DNA of 64,000 bases from positions 1 through 64,000 of the forward strand of contig JAMPFQ010000003.1 of NCBI GenBank assembly GCA_023664345.1, read 5' to 3'. The notes under the pieces were generated by a model, which had not been told where the DNA came from, did no database searches, and saw only the letters and a list, made by a program, of their open reading frames with translations. Made by a program: the position numbers and the translations under genes. The DNA is from Lachnospiraceae bacterium. GTDB taxonomy: Bacteria; Bacillota; Clostridia; Lachnospirales; Lachnospiraceae. Positions 41,296 to 49,755 of this stretch are shown here, piece by piece; the stretch's first letter is position 1, and each line of letters starts with the position of its first letter.

Positions 41296-43698
41296 TTATG
41301 ATGCTTTCGCCTTGTTCAGCTTTCTGGAATCCACTTTCAGAGTCGTGCTCTCCTTATAAGGTCTGAACAGCAGGTAACAGATCCCTGCGATCAGAAGCAC
41401 TGCCACGATCACACCCAGCACATTGGCATTGCCGGAGAACAGGCTGCCGATCTGGTAGATGATCAGTGACACCACATAGGCGAAACCGCACTGATATCCG
41501 ATGGCGAACCAGGTCCACTTCGCGCTGTTCATCTCCCTCTTGATGGCGCCGATGGCCGCAAAGCAGGGTGCACACAGCAGGTTGAATGCCAGGAAAGAGT
41601 AGGCAGCCACTTTTGTCATGCTGACAAAATCCAGTACGCCGAACACTCCCACAACCTCTTCTTTCGCCACCAGACCCATGATGGTCGCAACCGCCGCCGT
41701 GGCGTCCGCGAATCCCAGAGGCGCGAAGATCCATTTGATGCCGTTGCCGAACATGCCCAGAACACTGTCTGCCAGTTCCAGTTCCGTGCTGAATCCGAAG
41801 CCGCCCTCGATCATGCCGAAGCAGGAGCCTGCCCAGATGACGATGGAGGAAAGAAGGATGATGGTTCCCGCTTTCTTGATAAAGGACCATCCGCGCTCCC
41901 ACATGCTCCTCAACACCGCCCCCACGGTGGGCATGTGGTAGGCGGGCAGCTCCATGACGAACGGAGCGGGGTCGCCTGCAAACATCGCTGTTTTCTTTAA
42001 AATGATACCGGAAATAACGATCGCCGCCACACCCAGGAAGTACGCGCTCACCGCCACCAGGCCGGAACCGCCGAACAATGCCGTGGCGATCAGGGCGATA
42101 ATGGGCAGCTTCGCGCCGCAGGGAATGAAAGTGGTGGTCATGATGGTCATCTTTCGGTCTCTGTCGTTTTCAATGGTACGGGATGCCATGATACCGGGCA
42201 CACCGCATCCGGAACCGATCAGCATGGGGATAAAGGACTTGCCCGACAGACCGAACTTGCGGAAGATACGGTCCATGATAAAGGCAACCCTGGCCATATA
42301 GCCGCAGGCCTCCAAAAACGCCAGGAAGATAAACAGCACCAGCATCTGGGGCACAAAGCCCAGCACCGCGCCCACGCCGCCGATGATGCCGTCCAGGATC
42401 AGGCTCTTCAGCCACTCGGAACATCCCACCGCATCCAGTCCGCTCTCCACCAGCACAGGGATGCCGGGCACCCATACGCCGTAATCAGCAGGGTCGGGAG
42501 CATCTTCCAGGATGGGATCCGCCATCTCGGAGATATCAAAGCCTGCCTCCGCCAGGGAATCCCCATAGGAACCGTATGCCTCGTCAAAGCCGCCGAAATC
42601 ATACTCCTCGATCGCGCCCAGCACATCCTCCGCGCCGATGACTTCTGCCTCCGCCGCAGCCATGACCGTAGGCGCCATCACATCGAAAGTCCCCTCAGCA
42701 TATTCACCGCAGGCCTCGTCATAGGCACTGCCGCCGATACCAAAGAGATGCCAGCCGTCACCGAACACGCCGTCATTTGCCCAATCGGTGAAAATGGTTC
42801 CTACCGTGGATACGGAGATGTAATATACGATGAACATGACCACCGCAAAGATGGGCAGCGCCGCCCAGCGGTTGGTCACAACCCGGTCGATCTTATCGGA
42901 AACGGACATGGTCTTTTTATTGTTCTTGGTCGCGCATTCATTGATGATGGAGGTAATGTATGTATACCTCTCATTGGTGATGATGCTTTCCGTGTCGTCG
43001 TCAAAAGCGTTTTCCAGGCTCTCAATCTCTGCAGACACATCAGGGGCAGCCCCCATCAGATCCACGATCTTGTCGTCACGCTCCAACAGCTTGATCGCGA
43101 AAAACCTCTTCTGCTCCTCCGCCACGGTCTTTCCCAGCTTTGCCTCCACAGCCCGGATCGCGGACTCCACGCTCTCCGCGAACTGATGCACCGGCGCAGC
43201 CGCCTGTTTCTTCTTTGCCAGCGCCACCGCTTTCTCTGCCGCTTCCTGGATGCCGGTCCCCTTTAACGCGGAGATCTCCACCACCTGACAGCCCAGCTTC
43301 GACGCCAGCTTGTCAGCGTGGATCTTATCGCCGTTCTTCTGTACCAGGTCTATCATGTTGACCGCCATCACAACGGGAATGCCCAGTTCCATGATCTGTG
43401 TGGACAGATACAGGTTTCTCTCGATGTTGGTACCGTCCACGATATTGATGATGGCGTCAGGCCTGTCATTGATCAGATAATTTCTGGCTACTACCTCCTC
43501 CAAAGTATAGGGGGATAAAGAATAGATGCCGGGGAGATCCATGATCGTGACTTCCTTGTCGGACTTTAATCTACCCTCTTTCTTCTCCACCGTTACGCCG
43601 GGCCAGTTGCCCACGAACTGATTGGAACCGGTCAGCGCGTTAAATAAGGTTGTTTTACCGCAGTTTGGATTTCCTGCCAACGCAATCTTAACAGACAT
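41296..43698 (-). CDS. feoB: ferrous iron transport protein B
   Basis: An 800-residue membrane protein importing Fe(II). The N-terminal G domain has GNPNCGKTT (8-16), DLPGIYSL and NMID, followed by a helical GDI-like part. The membrane part contains the Gate motifs with conserved Cys: GSGCGVPG and FIPCGAKLP. Between the first membrane helix and the first gate (about 300-420) there is an insertion rich in Asp, Glu, Ala and Gly, longer than in E. coli FeoB. Start ATG has GAGGAG 8 nt upstream. It follows two feoA genes; a palindrome at 43741-43758 overlaps its own promoter. Confidence 0.96.
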   Translation of the reverse strand: MSVKIALAGNPNCGKTTLFNALTGSNQFVGNWPGVTVEKKEGRLKSDKEVTIMDLPGIYSLSPYTLEEVVARNYLINDRPDAIINIVDGTNIERNLYLSTQIMELGIPVVMAVNMIDLVQKNGDKIHADKLASKLGCQVVEISALKGTGIQEAAEKAVALAKKKQAAAPVHQFAESVESAIRAVEAKLGKTVAEEQKRFFAIKLLERDDKIVDLMGAAPDVSAEIESLENAFDDDTESIITNERYTYITSIINECATKNNKKTMSVSDKIDRVVTNRWAALPIFAVVMFIVYYISVSTVGTIFTDWANDGVFGDGWHLFGIGGSAYDEACGEYAEGTFDVMAPTVMAAAEAEVIGAEDVLGAIEEYDFGGFDEAYGSYGDSLAEAGFDISEMADPILEDAPDPADYGVWVPGIPVLVESGLDAVGCSEWLKSLILDGIIGGVGAVLGFVPQMLVLFIFLAFLEACGYMARVAFIMDRIFRKFGLSGKSFIPMLIGSGCGVPGIMASRTIENDRDRKMTIMTTTFIPCGAKLPIIALIATALFGGSGLVAVSAYFLGVAAIVISGIILKKTAMFAGDPAPFVMELPAYHMPTVGAVLRSMWERGWSFIKKAGTIILLSSIVIWAGSCFGMIEGGFGFSTELELADSVLGMFGNGIKWIFAPLGFADATAAVATIMGLVAKEEVVGVFGVLDFVSMTKVAAYSFLAFNLLCAPCFAAIGAIKREMNSAKWTWFAIGYQCGFAYVVSLIIYQIGSLFSGNANVLGVIVAVLLIAGICYLLFRPYKESTTLKVDSRKLNKAKAS

Positions 43699-43740
43699 TT
43701 CAATACTCCTCTTTCTTTATAGTTTGCTTTAGCTATTTAA

Positions 43741-43767
43741 AATTAGTTCTAACTAATTCATAGTCAA
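43741..43767 (-). promoter_or_regulatory. DtxR-type operator and promoter of feoB
   Basis: AATTAGTT-CT-AACTAATT (43741-43758) is a perfect 8-bp inverted repeat. On the minus strand it directly follows a -35 box TTGACT (43762-43767) and overlaps the -10 region (TAATTT). Position and form suit repression by an iron-loaded DtxR/IdeR-type protein, one of which is encoded at 45116. Confidence 0.7.
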
Positions 43768-43771
43768 AAAA

Positions 43772-43993
43772 TTATCCCACCTCTATCATCTCGGCATCCG
43801 CTTTTCGAAGCGACAGTTCATAGCCTCTCACCGTCACTTCCACCGGATCCCCCAGAGGCGCGACCTTGCGCACATAGACTTCCACTCCCTTGGTGATGCC
43901 CATATCCATGATGCGTCTCTTAACAGGACCCTCACCATGCAGCCTTTTGACTGTCACTGTCTGCCCTATGGCAGCTTCCCTCAATGTTTTCAT
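43772..43993 (-). CDS. feoA: FeoA-domain protein (second in the operon)
   Basis: A 73-residue SH3-like FeoA protein: TLREAAIGQTVTVKRL, GEGPVKRRIMDMGITKGVEV, PLGDPVEVTVRGYELSLRK. It is a small cytoplasmic partner of FeoB. ATG 43993 has GGGAG 7 nt before it. Upstream in-frame codons belong to a repeated leader sequence and are not used. It is the second of two feoA genes, 73 bp from feoB. Confidence 0.93.
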   Translation of the reverse strand: MKTLREAAIGQTVTVKRLHGEGPVKRRIMDMGITKGVEVYVRKVAPLGDPVEVTVRGYELSLRKADAEMIEVG

Positions 43994-44009
43994 AATGTAC
44001 TCCCTTCTT

Positions 44010-44119
44010 ATTCTAGTTCCGTTTCTGCACTCCAATGCCCCTGGCGGGGAAGCAATTTCCATCTGCAAAAAACGCAGCTGAAAATTCCTTCCGGGCATTT
44101 CCGTTCCGAAACTGTTTTT
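44010..44119 (-). repeat. leader repeat before feoA
   Basis: On the minus strand it reads AAAAACAGTTTCGGAACGG..., CAGCTGCGTTTTTTGCAGATGG, and GGCATTGGAGTGCAGAAACGGAAC ending just before the feoA ribosome site. The same blocks occur in the glyA leader (18367-18503). GTTTC/GAAAC and ATGCCC/GGGCAT complementarity would let it fold. It fills the gap between the two feoA genes. Confidence 0.65.
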
Positions 44120-44120
44120 G

Positions 44121-44330
44121 TTATACAATTATTTTGTTAGCCATTTCCCTGCCGATGGCGATGCGGGAATCTTTGATATTGACAATGACATTGCCGCCCA
44201 CCTCGGATATGACCGTGACCGCGCCGCCTGCGACAAAGCCCAGATTTTCCAGGAATTTTCTGGTCTCTTCCCTGCCGCCCACTTTCTTAATGATGTTGCT
44301 CTCTCCGTTCCTTGCCATTGTCAAAGGCAT
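44121..44330 (-). CDS. feoA: FeoA-domain protein (first in the operon)
   Basis: A 69-residue FeoA-type protein: SNIIKKVGGREETRKFLENLGFV, GGAVTVISEVGGNVIVNIKDSRIAIG, MANKIIV. AAGGAG lies 8 nt before ATG 44330. It is the first gene of feoA-feoA-feoB and is transcribed from a promoter whose -10 box lies in a DtxR-type palindrome. Two FeoA proteins per FeoB are frequent in Firmicutes; their division of labour is not known from sequence. Confidence 0.9.
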   Translation of the reverse strand: MPLTMARNGESNIIKKVGGREETRKFLENLGFVAGGAVTVISEVGGNVIVNIKDSRIAIGREMANKIIV

Positions 44331-44379
44331 ACCAACATCTCCTTCCTATGTACTTGAGAATGGTTTTCATTTCTATATA

Positions 44380-44411
44380 GTTAGTATATGCTAACGTCTG
44401 TTGGTTGTCAA
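44380..44411 (-). promoter_or_regulatory. promoter and DtxR-type operator of feoAAB
   Basis: TTGACA (44406-44411), 17 nt, TATACT (44383-44388) on the minus strand. The -10 box is embedded in GTTAGTATATGCTAAC (44380-44395), a 16-bp palindrome with two mismatched positions. The GTTAG...CTAAC form resembles DtxR/IdeR sites. Confidence 0.75.
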
Positions 44412-44455
44412 TAACTTTTTTTAGATAAGCCAAAAAGAACTGCTGCTTTTTCCTC

Positions 44456-44484
44456 TTGACCCACCGATTTTTTTGTTATACGAT
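44456..44484 (+). promoter_or_regulatory. promoter of the Uma2 gene
   Basis: TTGACC (44456-44461), 17 nt, TACGAT (44479-44484). It is divergent from feo, with 44 bp between the -35 boxes. Confidence 0.65.
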
Positions 44485-44541
44485 TAGCTTATAGTAATTT
44501 TCAGACATCAGAGACGGAACTGAAACAAGAAAGGAAGATTT

Positions 44542-45084
44542 ATGGCGCTGTCATTGAAAAAGGAATATACTGTTGATGATATCTATGCCTTACCGGACGG
44601 TCAGAGGGCCGAACTGATCGATGGACAGCTATATGATATGGCGCCCCCCATGCGGCTGCACCAGAAACTGGTCACGGAACTGGTAGCCGTCATACACCAA
44701 TATATCCGCAGCCACAAAGGAAACTGTGAAGTCTATGCGGCTCCCTTTGCCGTTTTCCTGAATGAGGATAACAGGAATTATGTGGAACCGGATATTTCTG
44801 TCATATGCGACACAGGCAAACTGAACGACAGGGGCTGCAGCGGCGCACCCGACTGGATCCTTGAGATCGTGTCTCCATCCACCCAGCAGATGGACTATGG
44901 CATAAAGCTGTTTAAATACCGCGCGGCGGGCATCAGGGAATACTGGATCGTGAATCCCATGAAAGAAACGGTCAATGTCTATGATTTTGAACAGGAAAAG
45001 GCTACCCGGCAGTACTCTTTTGACGATTCCATCCCTGTGTGTATTTATAAGGATCTGTCTGTCAATATTGCCAGTCTGCTTTGA
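44542..45084 (+). CDS. Uma2-family putative endonuclease (DUF820)
   Basis: A 180-residue PD-(D/E)XK-fold protein. Motifs are RAELIDGQLYDM, VEPDISVICD and DWILEIVSPST, followed by DYGIKLFKYRAAGIREYWIV; together these give the acidic residues of the restriction-like active site. Uma2 proteins are abundant in some bacteria but their biological role is unclear. AAAGGAAG precedes ATG. The DtxR gene follows 31 bp later, so both are likely on one transcript. The leader has CAGAGACGGAACTGAAA, similar to the glyA/feoA leader repeat. Confidence 0.85.
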   Translation: MALSLKKEYTVDDIYALPDGQRAELIDGQLYDMAPPMRLHQKLVTELVAVIHQYIRSHKGNCEVYAAPFAVFLNEDNRNYVEPDISVICDTGKLNDRGCSGAPDWILEIVSPSTQQMDYGIKLFKYRAAGIREYWIVNPMKETVNVYDFEQEKATRQYSFDDSIPVCIYKDLSVNIASLL

Positions 45085-45115
45085 ACCGTTCCTGAACCAG
45101 GAAAAGGAGTATTAT

Positions 45116-45475
45116 ATGAACGTAAACGAATCTTCTGAGAATTATCTTGAAACCATATTGATATTGAGCAGGCAGCTGCCTGTGGTCCGCTCCGTGGATA
45201 TCGCCAACGAAATGGGCTTTAAGAAATCCAGCGTCAGCGTCGCCATGAAGCATCTTAGGGAAAAGGATCACATCGTGGTGGACAGTTCCGGCTTTATCAC
45301 CCTTACCCCGGCGGGGCGGGAGATTGCGGAAATGATCTACGAGCGCCATGAGATGATCTCCTCCTGGCTGATGCGCCTGGGGGTTCCGAAAGAAATCGCC
45401 CTGGAGGACGCCTGCAAGATCGAGCATGTGATCAGCAAGGAAAGCTTCGAGGCGATCCGGGAGCAGATCAAATAA
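45116..45475 (+). CDS. DtxR/MntR-family metal-dependent regulator
   Basis: A 119-residue repressor. Winged helix: SSENYLETILILS, SVDIANEMGFKKSSVSVAMKHL, REKDHIVVDSSGFITLTPAG. The dimerisation and metal-binding part includes ERHEMISSWLMRLGV and EDACKIEHVISKESFEAI, with the expected Glu and His ligands. It lacks the C-terminal SH3 domain, like MntR. ATG 45116 has AAAAGGAG at 7 nt. Because it neighbours feo and DtxR-type palindromes precede feoA and feoB, it is probably the iron or manganese regulator of this locus. Confidence 0.9.
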   Translation: MNVNESSENYLETILILSRQLPVVRSVDIANEMGFKKSSVSVAMKHLREKDHIVVDSSGFITLTPAGREIAEMIYERHEMISSWLMRLGVPKEIALEDACKIEHVISKESFEAIREQIK

Positions 45476-45485
45476 CCTGAACAGC

Positions 45486-46007
45486 TTACTCAGGCAGGCA
45501 TACCACATGGCCTGCCTTTTTGGTTGCTCTCACATCGATCAGCCGCTGGTTCTCAGACCCACGGAAAGCCAGCCGCAGGTTTTTCTTCTCCTCCACGAAC
45601 TCGCCGTCCACCAGCACGTCCGTCAGTTCCAGCAGTTCCCTCACCGTACCGTCTCCCTCCGCCGCCCACCGCAGGAGGTCTTTTTCATAATCATAACCTG
45701 TATAGCACCAGATGCTCTTCTCAGGATATGCAGCCCTGACCTTCCGCAGCAGTCCCAGCACCGTGCCACGGTTTTCGGGTTCCATGGGTTCTCCGCCCAG
45801 CACGCTGAAACCCTTGATATATGCATGGGACAGCGCCTGCAGGATCTCTCTTTCCGTCTCCGCCGTGAAAGGCTTCCCATAGGCAAAATCCCATGCCTCG
45901 CTGTTGAAACAGCCCTTGCAGGCATGGGTGCACCCGCTGACAAAAAGGGACACCCTGATGCCTGGGCCGTTGGCCACATCCGTCTTTTTGATCGCTGCGT
46001 AGTTCAT
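45486..46007 (-). CDS. nrdG: anaerobic ribonucleotide reductase activating protein
   Basis: A 173-residue radical-SAM enzyme that installs the glycyl radical in NrdD. The cluster motif is CTHACKGC within SLFVSGCTHACKGCFN, followed by GGEPM (SAM binding) and IWCYTGYDYE. I start it at ATG 46007 (MNYAAIKKTDVANGPG); the frame is open 12 codons upstream through a GCCG...GGCGGC hairpin like module C of the hairpin elements, which here supplies the GGAAGG ribosome site. It follows nrdD by 54 bp. Confidence 0.95.
   Translation of the reverse strand: MNYAAIKKTDVANGPGIRVSLFVSGCTHACKGCFNSEAWDFAYGKPFTAETEREILQALSHAYIKGFSVLGGEPMEPENRGTVLGLLRKVRAAYPEKSIWCYTGYDYEKDLLRWAAEGDGTVRELLELTDVLVDGEFVEEKKNLRLAFRGSENQRLIDVRATKKAGHVVCLPE
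45493..45521 (+). terminator. terminator of uma2-dtxR
   Basis: GGCAGGC (45493-45499) pairs with GCCTGCC (45510-45516), followed by TTTTT. It lies inside the 3' end of the convergent nrdG gene. Confidence 0.85.
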
Positions 46008-46061
46008 TTCCGCCATCCTTCCATGCCGCCATCGACGGCACAAGCCGTTATCCCCACATTT

Positions 46062-48188
46062 TCACAGGTGCAGCACCCTTGACTTGATCTCTTTCGTCTT
46101 TCCGGCATTCCAGAAATTCTCGCCCAGGTAGCCGCAGGTACGCCTTGTCACGTTCATCTTGGAATGATCCTTGTTGTGGCACTGGGGGCACTCCCACTCG
46201 ATATCCTCGTTGATCTCTATCTCGCCGTCATAGCCGCACACATGGCAGTAATCCGACTTGGTGTTGAACTCGCCATACTGGATATTGTCGTAGATAAAGC
46301 GGATCAGTTCCTCCACCGCCTCCGGATTGTTATTGAGATTGGGGATCTCCACATAGGAGATCGCCCCGCCCAGGGATTTATTCTGGAACTGGCTCTCAAA
46401 GGTAAACTTGGCAAAAGCGTCTATGGGTTCCCGCACGTCCACATGGTAGGAATTGGTATAGTATCCCTTGTCCGTCACGTTAGGGATATCGCCGAACTTT
46501 TCCCTGTCTATCCTGGCAAAGCGGTAGCACAGCGTCTCCGCAGGCGTGCCGTACAGCGCGAATCCGATGTTGGTCTCCTCTTTCCACTTCCGCACCGCCT
46601 CGTTCATGCGATCCATGACGCGCATGGCAAACTCCCTGCCCGCCTCTTCCGTATGGCTGCATCCTTTCATCAGGTATGTGGTCTCATACAGTCCGATATA
46701 CCCCAGGGATATGCTGGAATATCCTCCATAGAGCAGCTTATCGATGGTCTCGCCCTTTTTCAGCCTGGCGATGGCTCCATACTGCCAGTGGATGGGGCTG
46801 ACATCGGAGGACACTCCCAGAAGCGCCTTATGACGGCACATCAGCGCCTCATAGCAGAGTTCCAGCCTCTCATCCATCAGTTTCCAGAACACTTCCTCAT
46901 CGCCCTTGGCGAGAATGCCGATCTGGGGCAGGTTCAGGCTCACAACGCCCTGATTAAAGCGGCCCTCGAACTTATAATTTCCCTGCTCGTCTCTCCAGGG
47001 AGCCAAAAAAGACCGGCATCCCATGCAGGAAAAGACATTCCCCTCGTAGTTCTCTCTCATCTTTTTGGCGGAGATATAATCGGGGTACATCCTCTTAGCA
47101 GAACATTTTGCAGCCAGTTTGGTTACATAGTCGTACTTGCCGCCCTTTAAGCAATTGTTCTCATCCAGCACATAGATCAGCTTGGGGAACGCCGGCGTCA
47201 CATAGACGCCCTGCTCGTTCTTCGTCCCCTGAAGCCTCTGCCTCAGGATCTCCTGGATGATCTGCACCGTCTCCTCCACATATTCATCCTTATCGTCAAT
47301 ATGCAGGAACAGCGTGACAAAGGGGGACTGGCCGTTGGTGGTCATGAGCGTATTGATCTGGTACTGGATGGTCTGGACGCCGGAGCGCAGTTCGTCCTGC
47401 AGCCGAATCTCCACAGTCCGCCGCCTGGTATCCTCATCCATGGAATCCCCGAACTCCTCCCGCAGCTGATGATCGAACTTCTCCCTGCTCTTGCGCAGAT
47501 ATTTCCCCAGATGCCTGATGTTCACGGACTGGCCGCCGTACTGATTGCTTGCCACGGCGGCGATGATCTGGGTGGTGACGGTACAGGCCACCTGAAAGCT
47601 TTTGGGCGACTCGATCATCTTGCCGTTGATGGAGGTGCCGTTGTCCAGCATATCCTGGATATTGATCAGGCAGCAGTTGAAGATGGGCTGGATAAAATAA
47701 TCCGCGTCATGAAAATGGAGCACGCCGTTTTCGTGAGCCAGCGCGATGTGCTCCGGCAGAAGCAGGCGTTTCGTCACATCCCGGGACACCTCGCCCGCAA
47801 TATAATCCCGCTGAGTGGAGGCAAGCCTTGTGTTTTTATTGGAATTCTCTTCCGCAAGTTCTTTATTCTCGTTGCGGATCAGTTTCAGAATAGATTCGTC
47901 CGTGGTATTGGACTTGCGCAGCAGGCTTCTCTGGTAACGGTAGACAATGTACTTTTTGGCAAGGGCATACTTATTGTGTCCCACCAGATGCTGTTCTATG
48001 ATATCCTGGACATGCTCCACCGTCTGGAGTTCCCGCCCTTCCTCCTGCACGGCTGTCAGGATCTCATCCACCAACTCCTGCTCCGCCCGGTCGCTTTCCT
48101 CCACCTCATGGTTTGCCTTGCCGATCGCCGCAATGATCTTGTCCTCCCCGTAGGGCACGATCCTTCCGTCTCTTTTCTGAATCCTCAT
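46062..48188 (-). CDS. nrdD: anaerobic ribonucleoside-triphosphate reductase
   Basis: A 708-residue class III reductase. N-terminal ATP-cone (KRDGRIVPYGEDKIIAAI, about 4-95) for allosteric control. Glycyl-radical barrel with substrate-site cysteines. Zinc site CHVCG...CPQCHNKDH near 655-675. Glycyl-radical loop RTCGYLG at 683-689. Full length. It makes deoxyribonucleotides without oxygen using the NrdG-generated radical. Promoter at 48317-48345 with a leader of about 120 nt, in which GAAAAACAG/CTGTTTTTC could close a long stem. Confidence 0.97.
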   Translation of the reverse strand: MRIQKRDGRIVPYGEDKIIAAIGKANHEVEESDRAEQELVDEILTAVQEEGRELQTVEHVQDIIEQHLVGHNKYALAKKYIVYRYQRSLLRKSNTTDESILKLIRNENKELAEENSNKNTRLASTQRDYIAGEVSRDVTKRLLLPEHIALAHENGVLHFHDADYFIQPIFNCCLINIQDMLDNGTSINGKMIESPKSFQVACTVTTQIIAAVASNQYGGQSVNIRHLGKYLRKSREKFDHQLREEFGDSMDEDTRRRTVEIRLQDELRSGVQTIQYQINTLMTTNGQSPFVTLFLHIDDKDEYVEETVQIIQEILRQRLQGTKNEQGVYVTPAFPKLIYVLDENNCLKGGKYDYVTKLAAKCSAKRMYPDYISAKKMRENYEGNVFSCMGCRSFLAPWRDEQGNYKFEGRFNQGVVSLNLPQIGILAKGDEEVFWKLMDERLELCYEALMCRHKALLGVSSDVSPIHWQYGAIARLKKGETIDKLLYGGYSSISLGYIGLYETTYLMKGCSHTEEAGREFAMRVMDRMNEAVRKWKEETNIGFALYGTPAETLCYRFARIDREKFGDIPNVTDKGYYTNSYHVDVREPIDAFAKFTFESQFQNKSLGGAISYVEIPNLNNNPEAVEELIRFIYDNIQYGEFNTKSDYCHVCGYDGEIEINEDIEWECPQCHNKDHSKMNVTRRTCGYLGENFWNAGKTKEIKSRVLHL

Positions 48189-48316
48189 TGATACACACTC
48201 TCCTGTTCCTGATCATCATAGGGAAAAACAGAGACCGCACCGCAAGCTGTTACGGATACGATCTCATCTACATTTTGTGTCCAGAACTGTTTTTCGCATC
48301 TATATCTTGTATTTCT

Positions 48317-48345
48317 ATTATAATCAACTACAGGGAAAAGTGCAA
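48317..48345 (-). promoter_or_regulatory. promoter of nrdDG
   Basis: TTGCAC (48340-48345), 17 nt, TATAAT (48317-48322) on the minus strand. Confidence 0.82.
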
Positions 48346-48368
48346 TAGCTTTTTTATGAAGATCCAGA

Positions 48369-49421
48369 TCACTGGAGAGTGATCAGTTTTCCTGCAGCCG
48401 GGATCTTTCCAGCGACCCAGCCCAGCAGCATGCTGACCACAAAAATACCCACTGTCATCACCGGGATGGACAGTATCACCGGGTACGCGATCACCTTGAT
48501 GCCCAGAAGATTCAGTTTTTCAATAAAAAAGGGATGTATCATATATACAAAGAACGTGCTCTTTGCCATATTCCGCAGCAGTTTGGAATCCGCCAGCCGC
48601 CGCGGCACCTCCATGTGTTTGAACAGCACGAACACGGCGGCGCTGAAGATCAGTATGTTCACATTGCTGGGCGAAAACCAGTGATCGTCATAGGACTGGC
48701 TCACCCTGCAGTCAATGATGGTCTTGACCATGGTAAAGACCAGCGCCCCAAGGCCGGAGATGTACAACAGCACTCTGCCCCTTTTGGGGATATTGACTTT
48801 ATTCAGGAAGAATCCTCCCAGAAAATAACCGATATACCCTGTCAGGATGTATAAGTGCTGGGACGTCACCACTGCCAGCACCAGACCCCCCGCAAGATCT
48901 GGAAACACGGTCACAAGCAGGAAACGGACAAGCACCCAGAGCAGCAGAAAGTACCCTGTCACTCTGATGTCCTCACATACCTTTCTGAAAACAGGGACCA
49001 GCAGATAAAAGCCAAACAGATCCAACAGGAACCACATATGTCCGTGCCCCATCACAAGCCGCGATACGGCATCGGACCACATTTCCCGATCCACGCTGCC
49101 GAAACCGTGCCGCAGTCCGTTAAAGAGCACGCTCTGAAAGGCGTAGAAAAGGGACCAGATGTAAAATCCTGCCGCCAGCCTGCATAATCTCATGAACCAC
49201 TTTTTTACCGGAAGGTCACGCTCCGGGTCTAACTGGAACATACCGCTCAGCATGAAAAATACAGGTACCCCGAATCTGGTAAAACTGTTATAAATGGTCA
49301 TGATCAGGAAATCATTGCCCTCCACGTCCACCACATACCAATAACTGTTGGATACATGCAATAACACTATCGCAAAGCAGGCTATGATGCGCAGCAGATC
49401 ATATTTGACTATTCTATGCAT
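48369..49421 (-). CDS. acyltransferase family 3 membrane protein
   Basis: A 350-residue membrane O-acyltransferase with about ten helices. The family start is seen as YDLLRIIACFAIVLLHVSNS, with the catalytic-type His in LLHVS. Further motifs are RFGVPVFFMLSG and GHMWFLLDLFGFYLLVP. Such proteins acetylate or acylate surface polysaccharides, peptidoglycan or lipids; the acceptor here is unknown. AGGAGGG precedes ATG by 3-4 nt. The gene ends at a perfect GATCACT/AGTGATC palindrome. Confidence 0.9.
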   Translation of the reverse strand: MHRIVKYDLLRIIACFAIVLLHVSNSYWYVVDVEGNDFLIMTIYNSFTRFGVPVFFMLSGMFQLDPERDLPVKKWFMRLCRLAAGFYIWSLFYAFQSVLFNGLRHGFGSVDREMWSDAVSRLVMGHGHMWFLLDLFGFYLLVPVFRKVCEDIRVTGYFLLLWVLVRFLLVTVFPDLAGGLVLAVVTSQHLYILTGYIGYFLGGFFLNKVNIPKRGRVLLYISGLGALVFTMVKTIIDCRVSQSYDDHWFSPSNVNILIFSAAVFVLFKHMEVPRRLADSKLLRNMAKSTFFVYMIHPFFIEKLNLLGIKVIAYPVILSIPVMTVGIFVVSMLLGWVAGKIPAAGKLITLQ

Positions 49422-49464
49422 GGTCCCTCCTGTTCCTTTCCCTGAGAATCATATTTACACCCCT

Positions 49465-49755
49465 CACGCCGCCTCCGGCGGCACAAACCAATCCCACGGA
49501 ACCGGTGCAAGGCCGGAAGAATCCGCTCTGCAGATTCTTCCCGGAATGAAGATTTTCTTAGGTTGTGTACCATGCCGAACACAGTTCGGCAACAACCTTA
49601 GAAAATCTTCATTCCGTTCACACTTCCAATCACGCCGCCTGCGGCGGCACAAACAATCAGTGAGAAGAACGCTGCCTTTGCGTTCTTCAGTGTGAGACTT
49701 AGAATTTCTCCGCGAAACAGCCTTTGCTGTGAGCGGTTAGAAATTCTTCTCACAC
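49465..49755 (-). repeat. modular hairpin element, two A-B-C modules
   Basis: A1 49690-49755 has arms GTGTGAG and CTCACAC; B1 pairs GAAGAACGC with GCGTTCTTC; C1 is GCCGCC/GGCGGC. A2 about 49542-49616 has GGAATGAAGATTTTCTTAGG arms and a GCCGAAC/GTTCGGC tip; B2 pairs GGAAGAATC with GATTCTTCC; C2 is GCCGCC/GGCGGC near 49467. The last sense codon and the TGA stop of the PL11 gene lie in the outer arm of A1. A2 and B2 are near-identical to the third module at 38072-38176. Confidence 0.88.

Noticed and set aside
48296..48312. NrdR-box-like sequence (ATACAAGATATAGATG) after the nrdD promoter
   Set aside because: Only the central part fits the NrdR consensus, and I see no second box at the expected spacing.
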